A program made the position numbers and the translations under genes. Positions 1 through 7,991 of a stretch of DNA of 46,052 bases are shown in pieces. The notes beneath the pieces were generated by a model. It was not told where the DNA came from. It made no database searches and was given only the letters and a program-made list of their open reading frames with translations. Origin of the DNA: Thermodesulfobacteriota bacterium. GTDB lineage: Bacteria; Desulfobacterota; WTBG01; CAIYCZ01; CAIRTM01. Every line of letters starts with the position of its first letter. Within the stretch, counting starts at the first letter, position 1. The stretch covers positions 1-46,052 of the forward strand of contig JAOAHH010000043.1 of NCBI GenBank assembly GCA_026415325.1. The letters run 5' to 3'.

Positions 1-720
1 TGCTTTTTTGTCGTCGGCTTTTTCTGCAATTGTATTATAGATGTCAACAACGTTTGCATAATCGCCATTTGCACGAAAAGCATCTGCAAGCAGCAGCATG
101 GTGCCGCGCCATACCGGATGTGGGGTATAATGTTCTAAAAGAATAGTTTTGGCCTGCGAAAGATCCCCCTTCAAAATTTCAAGCTCTGCAACGAGACAAT
201 AGAAGCGATGATCCTCACTGCCTTTATTTATAATTGTCCTTAATTCATTTTGTATTTTCCCGATCAACGCATCACTACGGCTTTTTATATGTGCATAATA
301 GTATAAAAAATTTAGCTCAGAATCATTCGGGTTGTTAGCTAATAAAAATTGTATTTGTTTAATGGCAGATTCATATCGTTCTGCCTTGAATAAAGCATCA
401 ATCAATATCATCCGAAGCTGCTTGTCATCAGGTTTCTGCGTAACAGCTTTTCTAATCCATTCCAATGAGTTTTTATATGAGCCCGTTTGATAATAAATCA
501 TTCCTTTTAATGTCAGTGCATCAAGAAACGTAGGATCAAATGTCAGGGCGTAGTCGCATGTTTCCATTGCCTTGCTGTAATTACCCTCATCATAATATTT
601 TTTTGCTTGATTAAAATATTGCTGTGCCCTCAGCGTGGCGATTTGCTCACATGCGGTTACCAAGAACAAAAGACAGTATAGCAAATAGGAAATGTTGCGG
701 AATGTGGTCCGAGCGATCAT
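1..720 (-). CDS. TPR-repeat lipoprotein, C-terminal part outside the window
   Basis: This open frame starts with ATG at 720 and runs off the left edge, giving 240 codons without a stop. The N-terminus has a short hydrophobic segment ending in a lipobox (LFLVTAC, Cys24), so it is probably an outer-membrane lipoprotein. After that come helical pairs of the tetratricopeptide type, for example AQQYFNQAKKYYDEGNYSKA with further units spaced about 34 residues apart. TPR lipoproteins act as protein-protein scaffolds, for instance in secretion, polysaccharide export or envelope assembly. The partner cannot be told from what is visible. The gene is divergent from the one at 962. Base composition is A+T rich compared with the glycan locus. 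Confidence 0.8.
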   Translation of the reverse strand, partial: MIARTTFRNISYLLYCLLFLVTACEQIATLRAQQYFNQAKKYYDEGNYSKAMETCDYALTFDPTFLDALTLKGMIYYQTGSYKNSLEWIRKAVTQKPDDKQLRMILIDALFKAERYESAIKQIQFLLANNPNDSELNFLYYYAHIKSRSDALIGKIQNELRTIINKGSEDHRFYCLVAELEILKGDLSQAKTILLEHYTPHPVWRGTMLLLADAFRANGDYANVVDIYNTIAEKADDKKA

Positions 721-866
721 GATTTGCTTTCTGAAATTATTGGCATGTTTAGTTTTGTTGCAAATATTTTATCTTTATACCTTATTTTCTTAGATTTTAA
801 AAGATACTCAATACACAAAAGAATATGCCGCGATTGAGCAGATGATTTTGATGAAATTTAAGGGTA

Positions 867-896
867 TTGCTATTGCAATTTATAAGTCAGTATGAT
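867..896 (+). promoter_or_regulatory. predicted sigma70-like promoter for the gene at 962
   Basis: A TTGCTA box at 867-872 and a TATGAT box at 891-896 are separated by 18 bases. This places a start site near 903, about 60 bases before the ATG. The -10 box is good and the -35 box is moderate. The palindrome at 905-920 would cover the start site. Confidence 0.45.
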
Positions 897-904
897 AATT
901 AAAT

Positions 905-920
905 AATGACCACGGTCATT
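905..920. promoter_or_regulatory. palindromic operator-like site
   Basis: The sequence AATGACC-AC-GGTCATT is a perfect inverted repeat with 7-base arms and a 2-base spacer. It lies just downstream of the predicted -10 box and about 40 bases before the ATG at 962. The size and symmetry fit a dimeric repressor, such as a TetR-family protein. No TetR gene lies in the window, so the regulator is unknown. Confidence 0.45.
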
Positions 921-961
921 CATTATGAACTTTGCATTTATACGAGGGAAGGAGTGTTGCC

Positions 962-1411
962 ATGAATGCGATTGAGATGTTTCGGCAAAAGTTCGCAATC
1001 TACAAAAAAGTATCCGATGAGTCAGGCGAGCAAAAAGCATGGGATGTTTTGTTTGACGGTTATCCTGAGCGTCAGCGGAAGAATATGGGCAGGTTTCTCG
1101 AAAAGCACGGAACGCTTGCTGAGGCATTTAGCGAAGCAGTGCCGCTGTATAAACAGATCGGAATGGATATGCAGGTTGTTGACATTTCTAATCGTGGTAA
1201 AGACGCAGTGCTCGAAATCCAGCGGACATGTCCATGTCTCGTCAACCATATTCATGAGGAATTTGGATTTGCAAAACCATGCCGGGTTATCTGTGAAATG
1301 GATATCGCTGCTACCGAAGCAGCATTCCCCGGGATAAAGGGCAGCATTCTTGCTCGACAGGCTAACGGTGATTGCGTTTGCATGTTTAAATATGAACGGG
1401 ACAAAAATTAG
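962..1411 (+). CDS. small cysteine-rich protein, possibly ATC-hydrolase-like family
   Basis: This 149-residue soluble protein has no signal peptide. The ATG at 962 is chosen because GGAAGGAG sits at the right distance before it; an upstream in-frame ATG at 932 lacks such a site. The C-terminal half has paired cysteines (CPC at 90-92, CRVIC at 107-111, CVC at 138-140) around a conserved-looking stretch with ICEMD and AFPGIKGSILARQANGD. This layout resembles small proteins annotated as L-2-amino-thiazoline-4-carboxylate hydrolase family, in which a Cys and acidic residues near an AxPG motif recur. I recall the family only by pattern, so the assignment is tentative and no substrate is claimed. 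The gene stands alone, with a predicted promoter and palindrome ahead of it. Confidence 0.7.
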   Translation: MNAIEMFRQKFAIYKKVSDESGEQKAWDVLFDGYPERQRKNMGRFLEKHGTLAEAFSEAVPLYKQIGMDMQVVDISNRGKDAVLEIQRTCPCLVNHIHEEFGFAKPCRVICEMDIAATEAAFPGIKGSILARQANGDCVCMFKYERDKN

Positions 1412-1522
1412 GAGAAAGATTTTTCTCAGAGTGCTTCTGATATATCGGCACGATAGAGCATTTTGTGGCACTTGTTAATATAAAAGTATATCTATAGCAA
1501 GAGGCACGAGCTGCGCTGCAAC

Positions 1523-2686
1523 CTAAAAGAAAATTTTATTTTTTTTATAAAACCGTCGTATAGTATCCACAACATATTCAATCTGCTTTTGCGTAAGCTC
1601 TGGGAAAACCGGCAGTGCAAGAGTTTCACGGGCTGCACACTCAGAGTGGGGGAAGTCTCCCGCCTTATATCCAAGATACTTGAAGCAATATTGCAAATGC
1701 AATGGTAGAGGATAATACACGGCAGTACCGATACCCCTCTCAAGAAGATACTGTTTAAGCTTATCTCTATCGCGCGCCCTCACGACATACTGGTTATAAA
1801 CATGAAATGATCCTGTCCTCTCTCGTGGTGGGGTAATAAACTCCGTGAGCCCTTCCTGGTCAAACAAATACGTATACTGTGCGGCATTATTGCGGCGACG
1901 TTCTGTCCATTCTTCAAGATAAGGTAGTTTAACTTGAAGAATCAACGCCTGTAATGCATCGAGGCGCCCGTTGATGCCGATAAAGTTGTGATAATAGCCT
2001 TCGGTCTGTCCGTGCACTCTAAGACATCTGAGCTTTTGTGCCATGTCAGCATCAGGTGTGGTTATCATACCGCCATCACCAAAACACCCTAAGTTTTTTG
2101 ATGGAAAGAACGAGAGACATCCAAACTCACCAAATGAGCATGCTTTCCGAAGTTTGTCATCCATCACATAGCCAGCTCCGAGTGCCTGAGCCGCATCCTC
2201 GATAACGGGAATATTATATTGCCGGCTGCATGCAAGGATTGGTTTCATGTCAGCGCATTGACCGTATAAATGTACGGGGATGATCGCCTTAATTTTAATG
2301 CGCTCCTTCGGTGTGTAGGCATCAAGCAATAACGCAAGCTGCACAGCATCTATTGTATAGGTATCAGGTTCAATGTCGACAAACACCGGAGTGGCTCCCA
2401 GCCGTGCTATTGCGCCTACTGTTGCAAAGAACGTGTATGGGGTTGTAATGACTTTGTCGCCCGGTCCTACACCAAGTGCCATAAGCGAAAGCAGCAATGC
2501 GTCAGTGCCGGAGGTAACCCCAATAGCAAAAGGAACACCGCAATATTCTGCGATCGCATGCTCCAGGGCTTCAACTTGGGGGCCTAAGATAAACTGCTGT
2601 TGCGCTAAAAACTCATGCATACGGGGTAGGAGGGTGCCCTTAAAACGTTCGTACTGAAGCCGAAGGTCAAGCAGCGGGACGTGCAT
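1523..2686 (-). CDS. DegT/DnrJ/EryC1-family sugar aminotransferase, WbpE-like
   Basis: This is a PLP-dependent aminotransferase of 387 residues, a normal length for the family, acting on nucleotide-linked keto sugars in the cytoplasm. The PLP-binding lysine is Lys197 in FFPSKNLG, Asp164 lies in VIEDAAQALGA, and the N-terminal ILGPQVEALE and SGTDALLLSLMALGVGPGD motifs are typical. The stretches VHLYGQCADMKPI and SFFPSKNLGCFGDGG are very close to WbpE, which makes UDP-2-acetamido-3-amino-glucuronate. The donor product would be a diamino uronic acid or another 3-amino sugar for O-antigen. The ATG at 2686 follows an AGGAG site. It is codirectional with, but separated from, the main glycan operon by cpoB-pal-tolB. 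WbpE is the best parallel, but other family members cannot be excluded by sequence alone. Confidence 0.88.
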   Translation of the reverse strand: MHVPLLDLRLQYERFKGTLLPRMHEFLAQQQFILGPQVEALEHAIAEYCGVPFAIGVTSGTDALLLSLMALGVGPGDKVITTPYTFFATVGAIARLGATPVFVDIEPDTYTIDAVQLALLLDAYTPKERIKIKAIIPVHLYGQCADMKPILACSRQYNIPVIEDAAQALGAGYVMDDKLRKACSFGEFGCLSFFPSKNLGCFGDGGMITTPDADMAQKLRCLRVHGQTEGYYHNFIGINGRLDALQALILQVKLPYLEEWTERRRNNAAQYTYLFDQEGLTEFITPPRERTGSFHVYNQYVVRARDRDKLKQYLLERGIGTAVYYPLPLHLQYCFKYLGYKAGDFPHSECAARETLALPVFPELTQKQIEYVVDTIRRFYKKNKIFF

Positions 2687-2843
2687 GAAGACTGTCTCCT
2701 GAAAGTTTTTGGCATGTGATGCTACGAGTGCATCAGTATCGGTATATTACTGTAGATATAAAAACGTTACGCTCGTGACAAGCGTTTTCTGCGCAGACAG
2801 CAGATAATGATTTTATACGGAAAGGCACAGAAGACGGAAAATT

Positions 2844-3617
2844 TTATGGTGTGCCTGCTTTTAGTTCGTCATATTTTTTTTTGCCGAGCTTGGCTGCCTC
2901 GGAGTTCGGAAAGTTTTGCATGAGGGTTTCAAGAAGAATCTGCGCGGTTAGGGGATCCTGAATCTCGCAAAAAGCGAGAGCCTGGAGATAATATGCATCA
3001 GCGGTTTTTGATCCTTTGGGGAATTTTTTTATTACATCGTCACAGGCAGCAATTGCATCTTCAAACTTTTTTTCTTTATAATAACACTGTGCGATCCAAT
3101 AGAGTGCGCTATCGGTTTTGTTACTTGATGGGTAGCGCTGCATAAACTCCTGAAATTTTTTACGTGCTGCCACATATTCTCGGTTTGTATACAGTGCGTA
3201 TGCCTGATCGAATAGCTCCTTTTCACTCGCCACCGGAGTAGATGCCGGCGTCGAGGATATTTGATCGCTGGGAGTGACTGTGACATCTTGGCCTTCAGTT
3301 TTTTGCAGCTGCTCCTGCTGCTCAAGTCGTGCCGGTTCTTTTGCAGCTGCGGCGGTTATTTCTGCAATGAGCTTTTCATTCCGCCGTGTTGATTCTTCAA
3401 TCCGCGCTTTTAGGGATTCAATCTCGATATTGAGCCGGTCGGTATCGTTATGATATTCAGTTTGCAAACGGCGGAGAGACCGTTCGAGTTCCTGGGTTTT
3501 TTGCTGCAGCAGACGGATCGCATCACCCTGTTTATCAATATCACGCTGTAGCATCGGAGCACAAGAACAGCAGAACACAGCGATAGAGAGAGTAACAAGT
3601 CTTTGATATGCTTTCAT
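2844..3617 (-). CDS. cpoB: CpoB/YbgF-type Tol-Pal accessory lipoprotein
   Basis: The 257-residue protein carries an N-terminal hydrophobic segment with a Cys-rich lipobox region (FCCSC), then a coiled coil at about residues 25-95 and a linker rich in Thr, Ser and Pro. The C-terminus is a TPR domain (about 132-255) with the phrases LFDQAYALYTNREYVAARKK and YWIAQCYYKEKKFEDAI, which are hallmark YbgF/CpoB units. In E. coli, CpoB couples PBP1B activity to Tol-Pal during division. E. coli CpoB is periplasmic, while this copy looks lipid-anchored. It lies third in the order tolB-pal-cpoB. A strong hairpin separates it from pal, and no good ribosome site is visible before the ATG, so its expression may be weaker or separately controlled. 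Confidence 0.87.
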   Translation of the reverse strand: MKAYQRLVTLSIAVFCCSCAPMLQRDIDKQGDAIRLLQQKTQELERSLRRLQTEYHNDTDRLNIEIESLKARIEESTRRNEKLIAEITAAAAKEPARLEQQEQLQKTEGQDVTVTPSDQISSTPASTPVASEKELFDQAYALYTNREYVAARKKFQEFMQRYPSSNKTDSALYWIAQCYYKEKKFEDAIAACDDVIKKFPKGSKTADAYYLQALAFCEIQDPLTAQILLETLMQNFPNSEAAKLGKKKYDELKAGTP

Positions 3618-3659
3618 GCAATGTTTTTTAATATGCTAATATGCGCATTGTTGACGATG

Positions 3660-3704
3660 CAAAGCCAAAGGTTTCTCGGACTGTCCGAGAAACCTTTGGC
3701 TTTG
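3660..3704. terminator. long perfect hairpin between pal and cpoB
   Basis: A perfect inverted repeat has 21-base arms around a 3-base loop. It starts c-aaagccaaagg and ends cctttggcttt-g. It lies just after the pal stop codon in the direction of transcription. The stem ends in TTT on both strands, but no long T-run follows, so it may be a terminator, an attenuator or an mRNA-stabilising 3' end. Confidence 0.6.
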
Positions 3705-3719
3705 GTTGATGATTACTGA

Positions 3720-4235
3720 TTATTTGCGCGCAAGCAAGAAATGATCACGACGGTTTTTCGACCAGCAGGACTCATTATGCTCAGTGCACTGCGGTTTTTC
3801 CTCACCATAGCTGATGGTTGAGATCCGCTTTTCCGCAATCCCAAGACCGATTAGGTATGTTTTTGCACTGTTGGCACGGCGCTCGCCAAGAGCAAGGTTG
3901 TATTCATTGGTACCGCGTTCATCGCAATGGCCTTCGATGAGTACCCGGTAAGATGCATTGTTCTTAAGCCATTCCGCAATACTGTCCAAGGTCTTTTTCG
4001 CTTCGGGTTTCAGATTGTAGCGGTCAAAATCGAAGTAGATGTCCTTGAAAATTTTTGCAAGTGCCGGATCAATCTCAGAGGGTTCGACAAATTCTTTAGC
4101 ATTAAGATCGCTCTCTTCTGGAACGGTCGTTGCAGGAGCTTCTTGTTTTACCTGTTTTTTGGAACACGCAGTACCGCTCACAGCAAGCAAAATTGCGCAA
4201 CAGAGGATAACGAAAAGTTTTGCATACAGCTTCAT
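3720..4235 (-). CDS. pal: Pal, peptidoglycan-associated lipoprotein
   Basis: The 171-residue product has a lipoprotein signal with Cys24 (VSGTAC) and a C-terminal OmpA-like peptidoglycan-binding domain at about residues 65-170. YFDFDRYNL, IEGHCDERGTNEYNLALGER and the following RRA carry the conserved Asp and Arg that bind the diaminopimelate side chain. Pal anchors the outer membrane to peptidoglycan and is mobilised by TolB during constriction. A near-perfect AAGGAGGT ribosome site lies 8 bases before the ATG. The C-terminus has an unusual pair of cysteines (PQCTEHNESCW) that could form a disulfide in the periplasm. tolB is 51 bases upstream. Confidence 0.95.
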   Translation of the reverse strand: MKLYAKLFVILCCAILLAVSGTACSKKQVKQEAPATTVPEESDLNAKEFVEPSEIDPALAKIFKDIYFDFDRYNLKPEAKKTLDSIAEWLKNNASYRVLIEGHCDERGTNEYNLALGERRANSAKTYLIGLGIAEKRISTISYGEEKPQCTEHNESCWSKNRRDHFLLARK

Positions 4236-4286
4236 AAGTGCTACCTCCTTCCATGTGTTGTATTATGACTTATTTCTTCACTATTG

Positions 4287-5591
4287 TTACATTGATCCGA
4301 ACGGCGACCATGCCGGCTCGGATTTATTGCCTCTGCCATAAGTAATCTTTTTTTGTCCGCTTCCATCAGCTCTCATAATGTAGATTTCTTTCTGCCCGCT
4401 TCTGTCGGAGCAGAAAGCTAGGAATCGTCCATCCGGAGACCATGTTGGATCTTCATTGTTGCCCTCCCTGCTTATTTGCTGATGGATCTGACCATCAGGT
4501 GTTGTGATAAATATTTGATGCCTTCCACCGACCATACCTGAATACGCAATTCTGTCGCCCTTAGGCGACCAGGCAGGATTAGTGTTATACGAGCCATCAT
4601 AGGTTATTCGTCTCACCCGTCCAGTTGCAACTTCAAGAACATATATTTGCGGGCTTCCGGAACGGTCAGAAACTATTGCCATATGCCGACCATCAGGCGA
4701 CCATGATGGCGACACCTCGGTGCTCTGATCACTTGTCATACGCTCAAGGCTGCCTGACCTTTCGTGCAGGACGTAGATTTCAGAATTACCATCTTTCAAA
4801 TTAAGCGTCAAGGCAATTCGCTCTCCATCCGGTGCCCAATCTGGTGTGATATTCACGCCCTTCTTTTTAGAAACCAACCGTGTTGTGCCACGGGCAAGAT
4901 CCATGATGTAGAGGTTGGGGTTACCGTCTTTGTATGAGGTAAATGCTATCCGCTTTCCATCGGGTGCCCATGCAGGGTTCAGGCACAGGGATCCATAATT
5001 TGTTAACTGCTTTGCATTGCCTCCATCGTAGTCTGCAAGAGAAATTTCTTTATCAGTGCCGATCGCTTTAACATATGCGATTTTGGTCTCAAAAATGCCG
5101 TCCACACCGGTAAGGCTTCGAAAAACCTCGTTTGCAAACCGATGCGCAATAAGCCGGTAATCCTCACGGCGCCCTTCATATTTTTTCCCGATGAGGAATT
5201 TACCCTGTACCGCATCATATGCCCGAAGCTCAAACGAGACTACCCCGCCTTGAATAGAAAAACCACCGGTCACAACCGCCTCGGCGCCAACAATTGCAAG
5301 GTCGTCCCATTTAATGCGGTCACTTGTTAATCCTTCAAGCGTTGAACTGTTCAGAGCGGTTTCGTCGATAATTTTAAAAAAACCAGAAAAATCCAAATCA
5401 TCCGCAATGATTTGCGGTGTTTTTGATGCAAGATTTTCCCGGTCAAGTTCACCACCGGTATTTTTGAATGTTGGAATAAGAATCGGAAGCCGGCGTGACG
5501 AAGGTGATGAAATGTCGATATATACTTTTGCCTGACATACGGCAGACACTAATAGGCCGTTAATTACCAGTAAAAACAGTATTTTTTTCAT
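4287..5591 (-). CDS. tolB: TolB, periplasmic Tol-Pal beta-propeller protein
   Basis: TolB has a Sec signal peptide (MKKILFLLVINGLLVSAVCQ), an N-terminal alpha/beta domain (about residues 25-135) and a six-bladed beta-propeller built of repeats such as NPAWAPDGKRIAFTS, SPSWSPDGRHMAIVS and DPTWSPDGRFLAFCS. It binds Pal and the Tol proteins in the periplasm. The ATG at 5591 is preferred to an in-frame TTG at 5615, because it begins directly with the signal peptide. The length of 434 residues is normal. tolQ, tolR and tolA, which usually precede tolB, are absent here; a glycosyltransferase gene ends 76 bases upstream. Confidence 0.95.
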   Translation of the reverse strand: MKKILFLLVINGLLVSAVCQAKVYIDISSPSSRRLPILIPTFKNTGGELDRENLASKTPQIIADDLDFSGFFKIIDETALNSSTLEGLTSDRIKWDDLAIVGAEAVVTGGFSIQGGVVSFELRAYDAVQGKFLIGKKYEGRREDYRLIAHRFANEVFRSLTGVDGIFETKIAYVKAIGTDKEISLADYDGGNAKQLTNYGSLCLNPAWAPDGKRIAFTSYKDGNPNLYIMDLARGTTRLVSKKKGVNITPDWAPDGERIALTLNLKDGNSEIYVLHERSGSLERMTSDQSTEVSPSWSPDGRHMAIVSDRSGSPQIYVLEVATGRVRRITYDGSYNTNPAWSPKGDRIAYSGMVGGRHQIFITTPDGQIHQQISREGNNEDPTWSPDGRFLAFCSDRSGQKEIYIMRADGSGQKKITYGRGNKSEPAWSPFGSM

Positions 5592-5631
5592 GTCGACGTC
5601 GCATGAGATGCGCAAAAGAAAATTTTTATTA

Positions 5632-5659
5632 AATATAAATCCGTCAAAGAAAAAATCAA
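5632..5659 (-). promoter_or_regulatory. predicted sigma70-like promoter for tolB-pal
   Basis: Read on the minus strand, TTGATT (5659-5654) and TATATT (5637-5632) are 16 bases apart, and the predicted start site is about 33 bases before the tolB ATG. It lies between the end of the glycosyltransferase operon and tolB, which would let tolB-pal be expressed independently of the glycan genes. Confidence 0.4.
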
Positions 5660-5667
5660 TAGCTATT

Positions 5668-6822
5668 TTAGGAAAAAGACAATTTTTTTGGCACGATTAT
5701 AGTGTGATAGAGGGTAAGATATGCTTTAGTGACGCGTTCAAATGAACAACTTTCAAGAACAGTTTGCTGGGCGGCTTTTCCAAGCCGGTCTGCAAGCGCC
5801 CTATCTTCAATGAGACATTGTATGGCACTTTTGAGCTGGTCTGGGTTGTTGGGTTCAACAAGCAACCCATTATCATGATCGACAATAATATCTGGGATGC
5901 CGCCAACTCGGGTTGCTACGACCGGAAGGCCGCATGCCATTGCTTCGAGCACGACGTTTGAAAGACCTTCAGAAAAAGACGGGAGCACAAAGATGGCTGT
6001 TTCTCGAAGAAGTCCGGGTATGTCATCTTGGAGCCCATAAAAGAAAACATCATTGGAGATCCGCAATGCCTGTGCGTGTGCTATAAGGCGAGACATTTCA
6101 GGCCCATCACCGATGATTCTAAGGATTGCCCTTACTCCCTGCTGCCTCAGCAATGAAAAAGCCTCAAGCAGCACGTCAACACCTTTCATTTTGTCGAGTC
6201 GGCCGATGAACGTGATGCAGCCCGGATGCCTTTGTTCCGGTGCCGGAGTGAATAAGGTACAGTCAACACCGTTTGGAATAAGCTCAATACGCTTTGGCGG
6301 TATACCGTAGTGCAGTGCTTCTTTACGAGCCTGATTACAGACCACGACAATCTTATCAGCATAACGGAGCATACGAACCGACATCCAGCCCATGAACGTT
6401 TTGCGGAGGATGGCAAAATCACTGAGCTCCCCAGTAGCCCCAATTTTGATGATAACACGTTTATGAAAAAGGAATTTAATTATAAGAGCGGCCACAGAAT
6501 GAAACCCCTGCGCCAGATGGCAGTGTATGATGTCGTAGCTGGTGCGATGCCGCAGCAGAAACCATGCTACCGATACAAGGTACAATAACCCAAACAACTT
6601 ACCTTTATTGGTGGTTATGATTTTGCGGTGTACGGATATACCGTTAATACATTCAACTTGGGGAAGCCCACACATTTTTCGGGTAAGTACTGTCACTGGT
6701 ATTCCTTGACGAATAAGTCTTGATGCAAGCTGGATGGCCTGCTGTTCTGCACCGCCACGAGCAGGATAGAAATACGAAATGATCATGAGGATGCGTGGAG
6801 GTGTGTCCATGGAAGTAATCAT
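5668..6822 (-). CDS. glycosyltransferase family 4 (GT-B fold)
   Basis: The 384-residue enzyme has the retaining GT4 layout. The N-terminal acceptor domain starts with ILMIISYFYPARGGAEQQA, and the C-terminal donor-binding domain contains IPNGVDCTLF, FIGRLDKMKGVDVLLEAF and the EX7E motif in SEGLSNVVLEAMACGLPVV. It would transfer a sugar from a nucleotide donor onto the growing lipid-linked glycan at the inner face of the cytoplasmic membrane. Donor and acceptor cannot be read from the sequence. The start ATG overlaps the upstream stop codon (ATGA), so it is translationally coupled. It is the last gene of the glycan operon. It is most like the next gene upstream and may be a duplicate of it. Confidence 0.9.
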   Translation of the reverse strand: MITSMDTPPRILMIISYFYPARGGAEQQAIQLASRLIRQGIPVTVLTRKMCGLPQVECINGISVHRKIITTNKGKLFGLLYLVSVAWFLLRHRTSYDIIHCHLAQGFHSVAALIIKFLFHKRVIIKIGATGELSDFAILRKTFMGWMSVRMLRYADKIVVVCNQARKEALHYGIPPKRIELIPNGVDCTLFTPAPEQRHPGCITFIGRLDKMKGVDVLLEAFSLLRQQGVRAILRIIGDGPEMSRLIAHAQALRISNDVFFYGLQDDIPGLLRETAIFVLPSFSEGLSNVVLEAMACGLPVVATRVGGIPDIIVDHDNGLLVEPNNPDQLKSAIQCLIEDRALADRLGKAAQQTVLESCSFERVTKAYLTLYHTIIVPKKLSFS

Positions 6823-7991
6823 GAGGAAGTAGGGTTCATGTGGGGGAGACGGTTGATCAGGTGGTCATACTGGTCGATGACCATATCCAGCCGGAATCGT
6901 TCAAGAATGGTTGTCCGCGCAGCTTGTGAAAGTCGGTGCTGAAGCTCGGTATCGGTTGCCAGCAGTACAAGGGCATCGGCAAGTGATTCTATATCCCCTG
7001 GGGGTACCACTATACCGGTATTATAGATATGATAACGGACTTTAGAATATAACGGTTGGTTACCGGCGACCATAATATCAACAATGCCGCCGACCGACGT
7101 CGCCACGACACACAGGCCGCATGCCATTGCCTCAAGCAAAGCAAGCGGCATACCTTCCGAAAAAGACGGTAAAACAAAAATATCTGATTGCTGATAATAT
7201 GGCAATACGTCAGCAACTTCACCTGTGAATGTAATGAGATCGGAGAGACCGCAACGATGCGCCTTGTCTTGCAATGCAAATCTCAAGGGACCATCGCCAA
7301 CAATGATGCCTCTGATGTCTGGCACAGCGCTCCGGATACGCTGGAGTGCCTCGATAAAGAGATCAACTCCTTTTCCCTCAACAAGTCTGCCGACATAACA
7401 GACGGTACACGGCCGAGGTGGACGGTGAGCAGCAGGTTTAAACCGAGTGGTGTCGACGCCGTTTGGCACTATTTTGACCTTGTGCGGCGAAAATCCATTT
7501 ACGAGAAGCTCACGGTGTATTGCGCGTGAAAGTGCAATGATACAATCAGCTTTGCGGCAACACCATCGTATCAGCGGTTGGGTTCGAAGATGGCTGATGC
7601 GGTGGAGATCGCCGGTTATTCCCGATGACGTTGGAAGAATGATGATGCCTTTTTTAAATACCTTGCAAAAAAGAACTGCCGGTGCTGTAAACAAATAGAT
7701 GCCGAAACATATAATTGCATCATAACAGGCACGATGCCGCAGAAGAAAAGAGAGAACAGAAAGCATATAGGTATATTCATACAAATGCCACCCTTTGATA
7801 TACCGGTAGACGGGAATGCTCTGAATGACCTCATAGCCTGGCAGCCCTTGACGGTGTTCGGTGAGGATGGTTACCGTGCACCCCTTTCGGGTAAGCCCTG
7901 CAGCAATATCGGCGCATATTTTTTCATTGCCGCCGATTTCCGGATGATAACAGCTGATGATGAGGAGGATATTGCGTGTCACAGTGCTCAC
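6819..7991 (-). CDS. glycosyltransferase family 4 (GT-B fold)
   Basis: This GT4 enzyme has about 390 residues. I chose a GTG start at 7991 because it forms a GTGA overlap with the preceding gene's stop, matching the pattern throughout this operon; an in-frame GTG further upstream (8042) would overlap by more than 50 bases. Motifs are ISCYHPEIGGNEKICADIA near the N-terminus, VPNGVDTTRF, CYVGRLVEGKGVDLFIEAL and the EX7E motif in SEGMPLALLEAMACG. It shares order and wording of motifs with the downstream enzyme. Specific sugar unknown. Confidence 0.9.
   Translation of the reverse strand: MSTVTRNILLIISCYHPEIGGNEKICADIAAGLTRKGCTVTILTEHRQGLPGYEVIQSIPVYRYIKGWHLYEYTYMLSVLSFLLRHRACYDAIICFGIYLFTAPAVLFCKVFKKGIIILPTSSGITGDLHRISHLRTQPLIRWCCRKADCIIALSRAIHRELLVNGFSPHKVKIVPNGVDTTRFKPAAHRPPRPCTVCYVGRLVEGKGVDLFIEALQRIRSAVPDIRGIIVGDGPLRFALQDKAHRCGLSDLITFTGEVADVLPYYQQSDIFVLPSFSEGMPLALLEAMACGLCVVATSVGGIVDIMVAGNQPLYSKVRYHIYNTGIVVPPGDIESLADALVLLATDTELQHRLSQAARTTILERFRLDMVIDQYDHLINRLPHMNPTSS

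Noticed and set aside
1412-1427. Possible terminator hairpin after the cysteine-rich gene
   Set aside because: The GAGAAA/TTTCTC stem is only 6 bases long, A/T rich, and not followed by a T-run.
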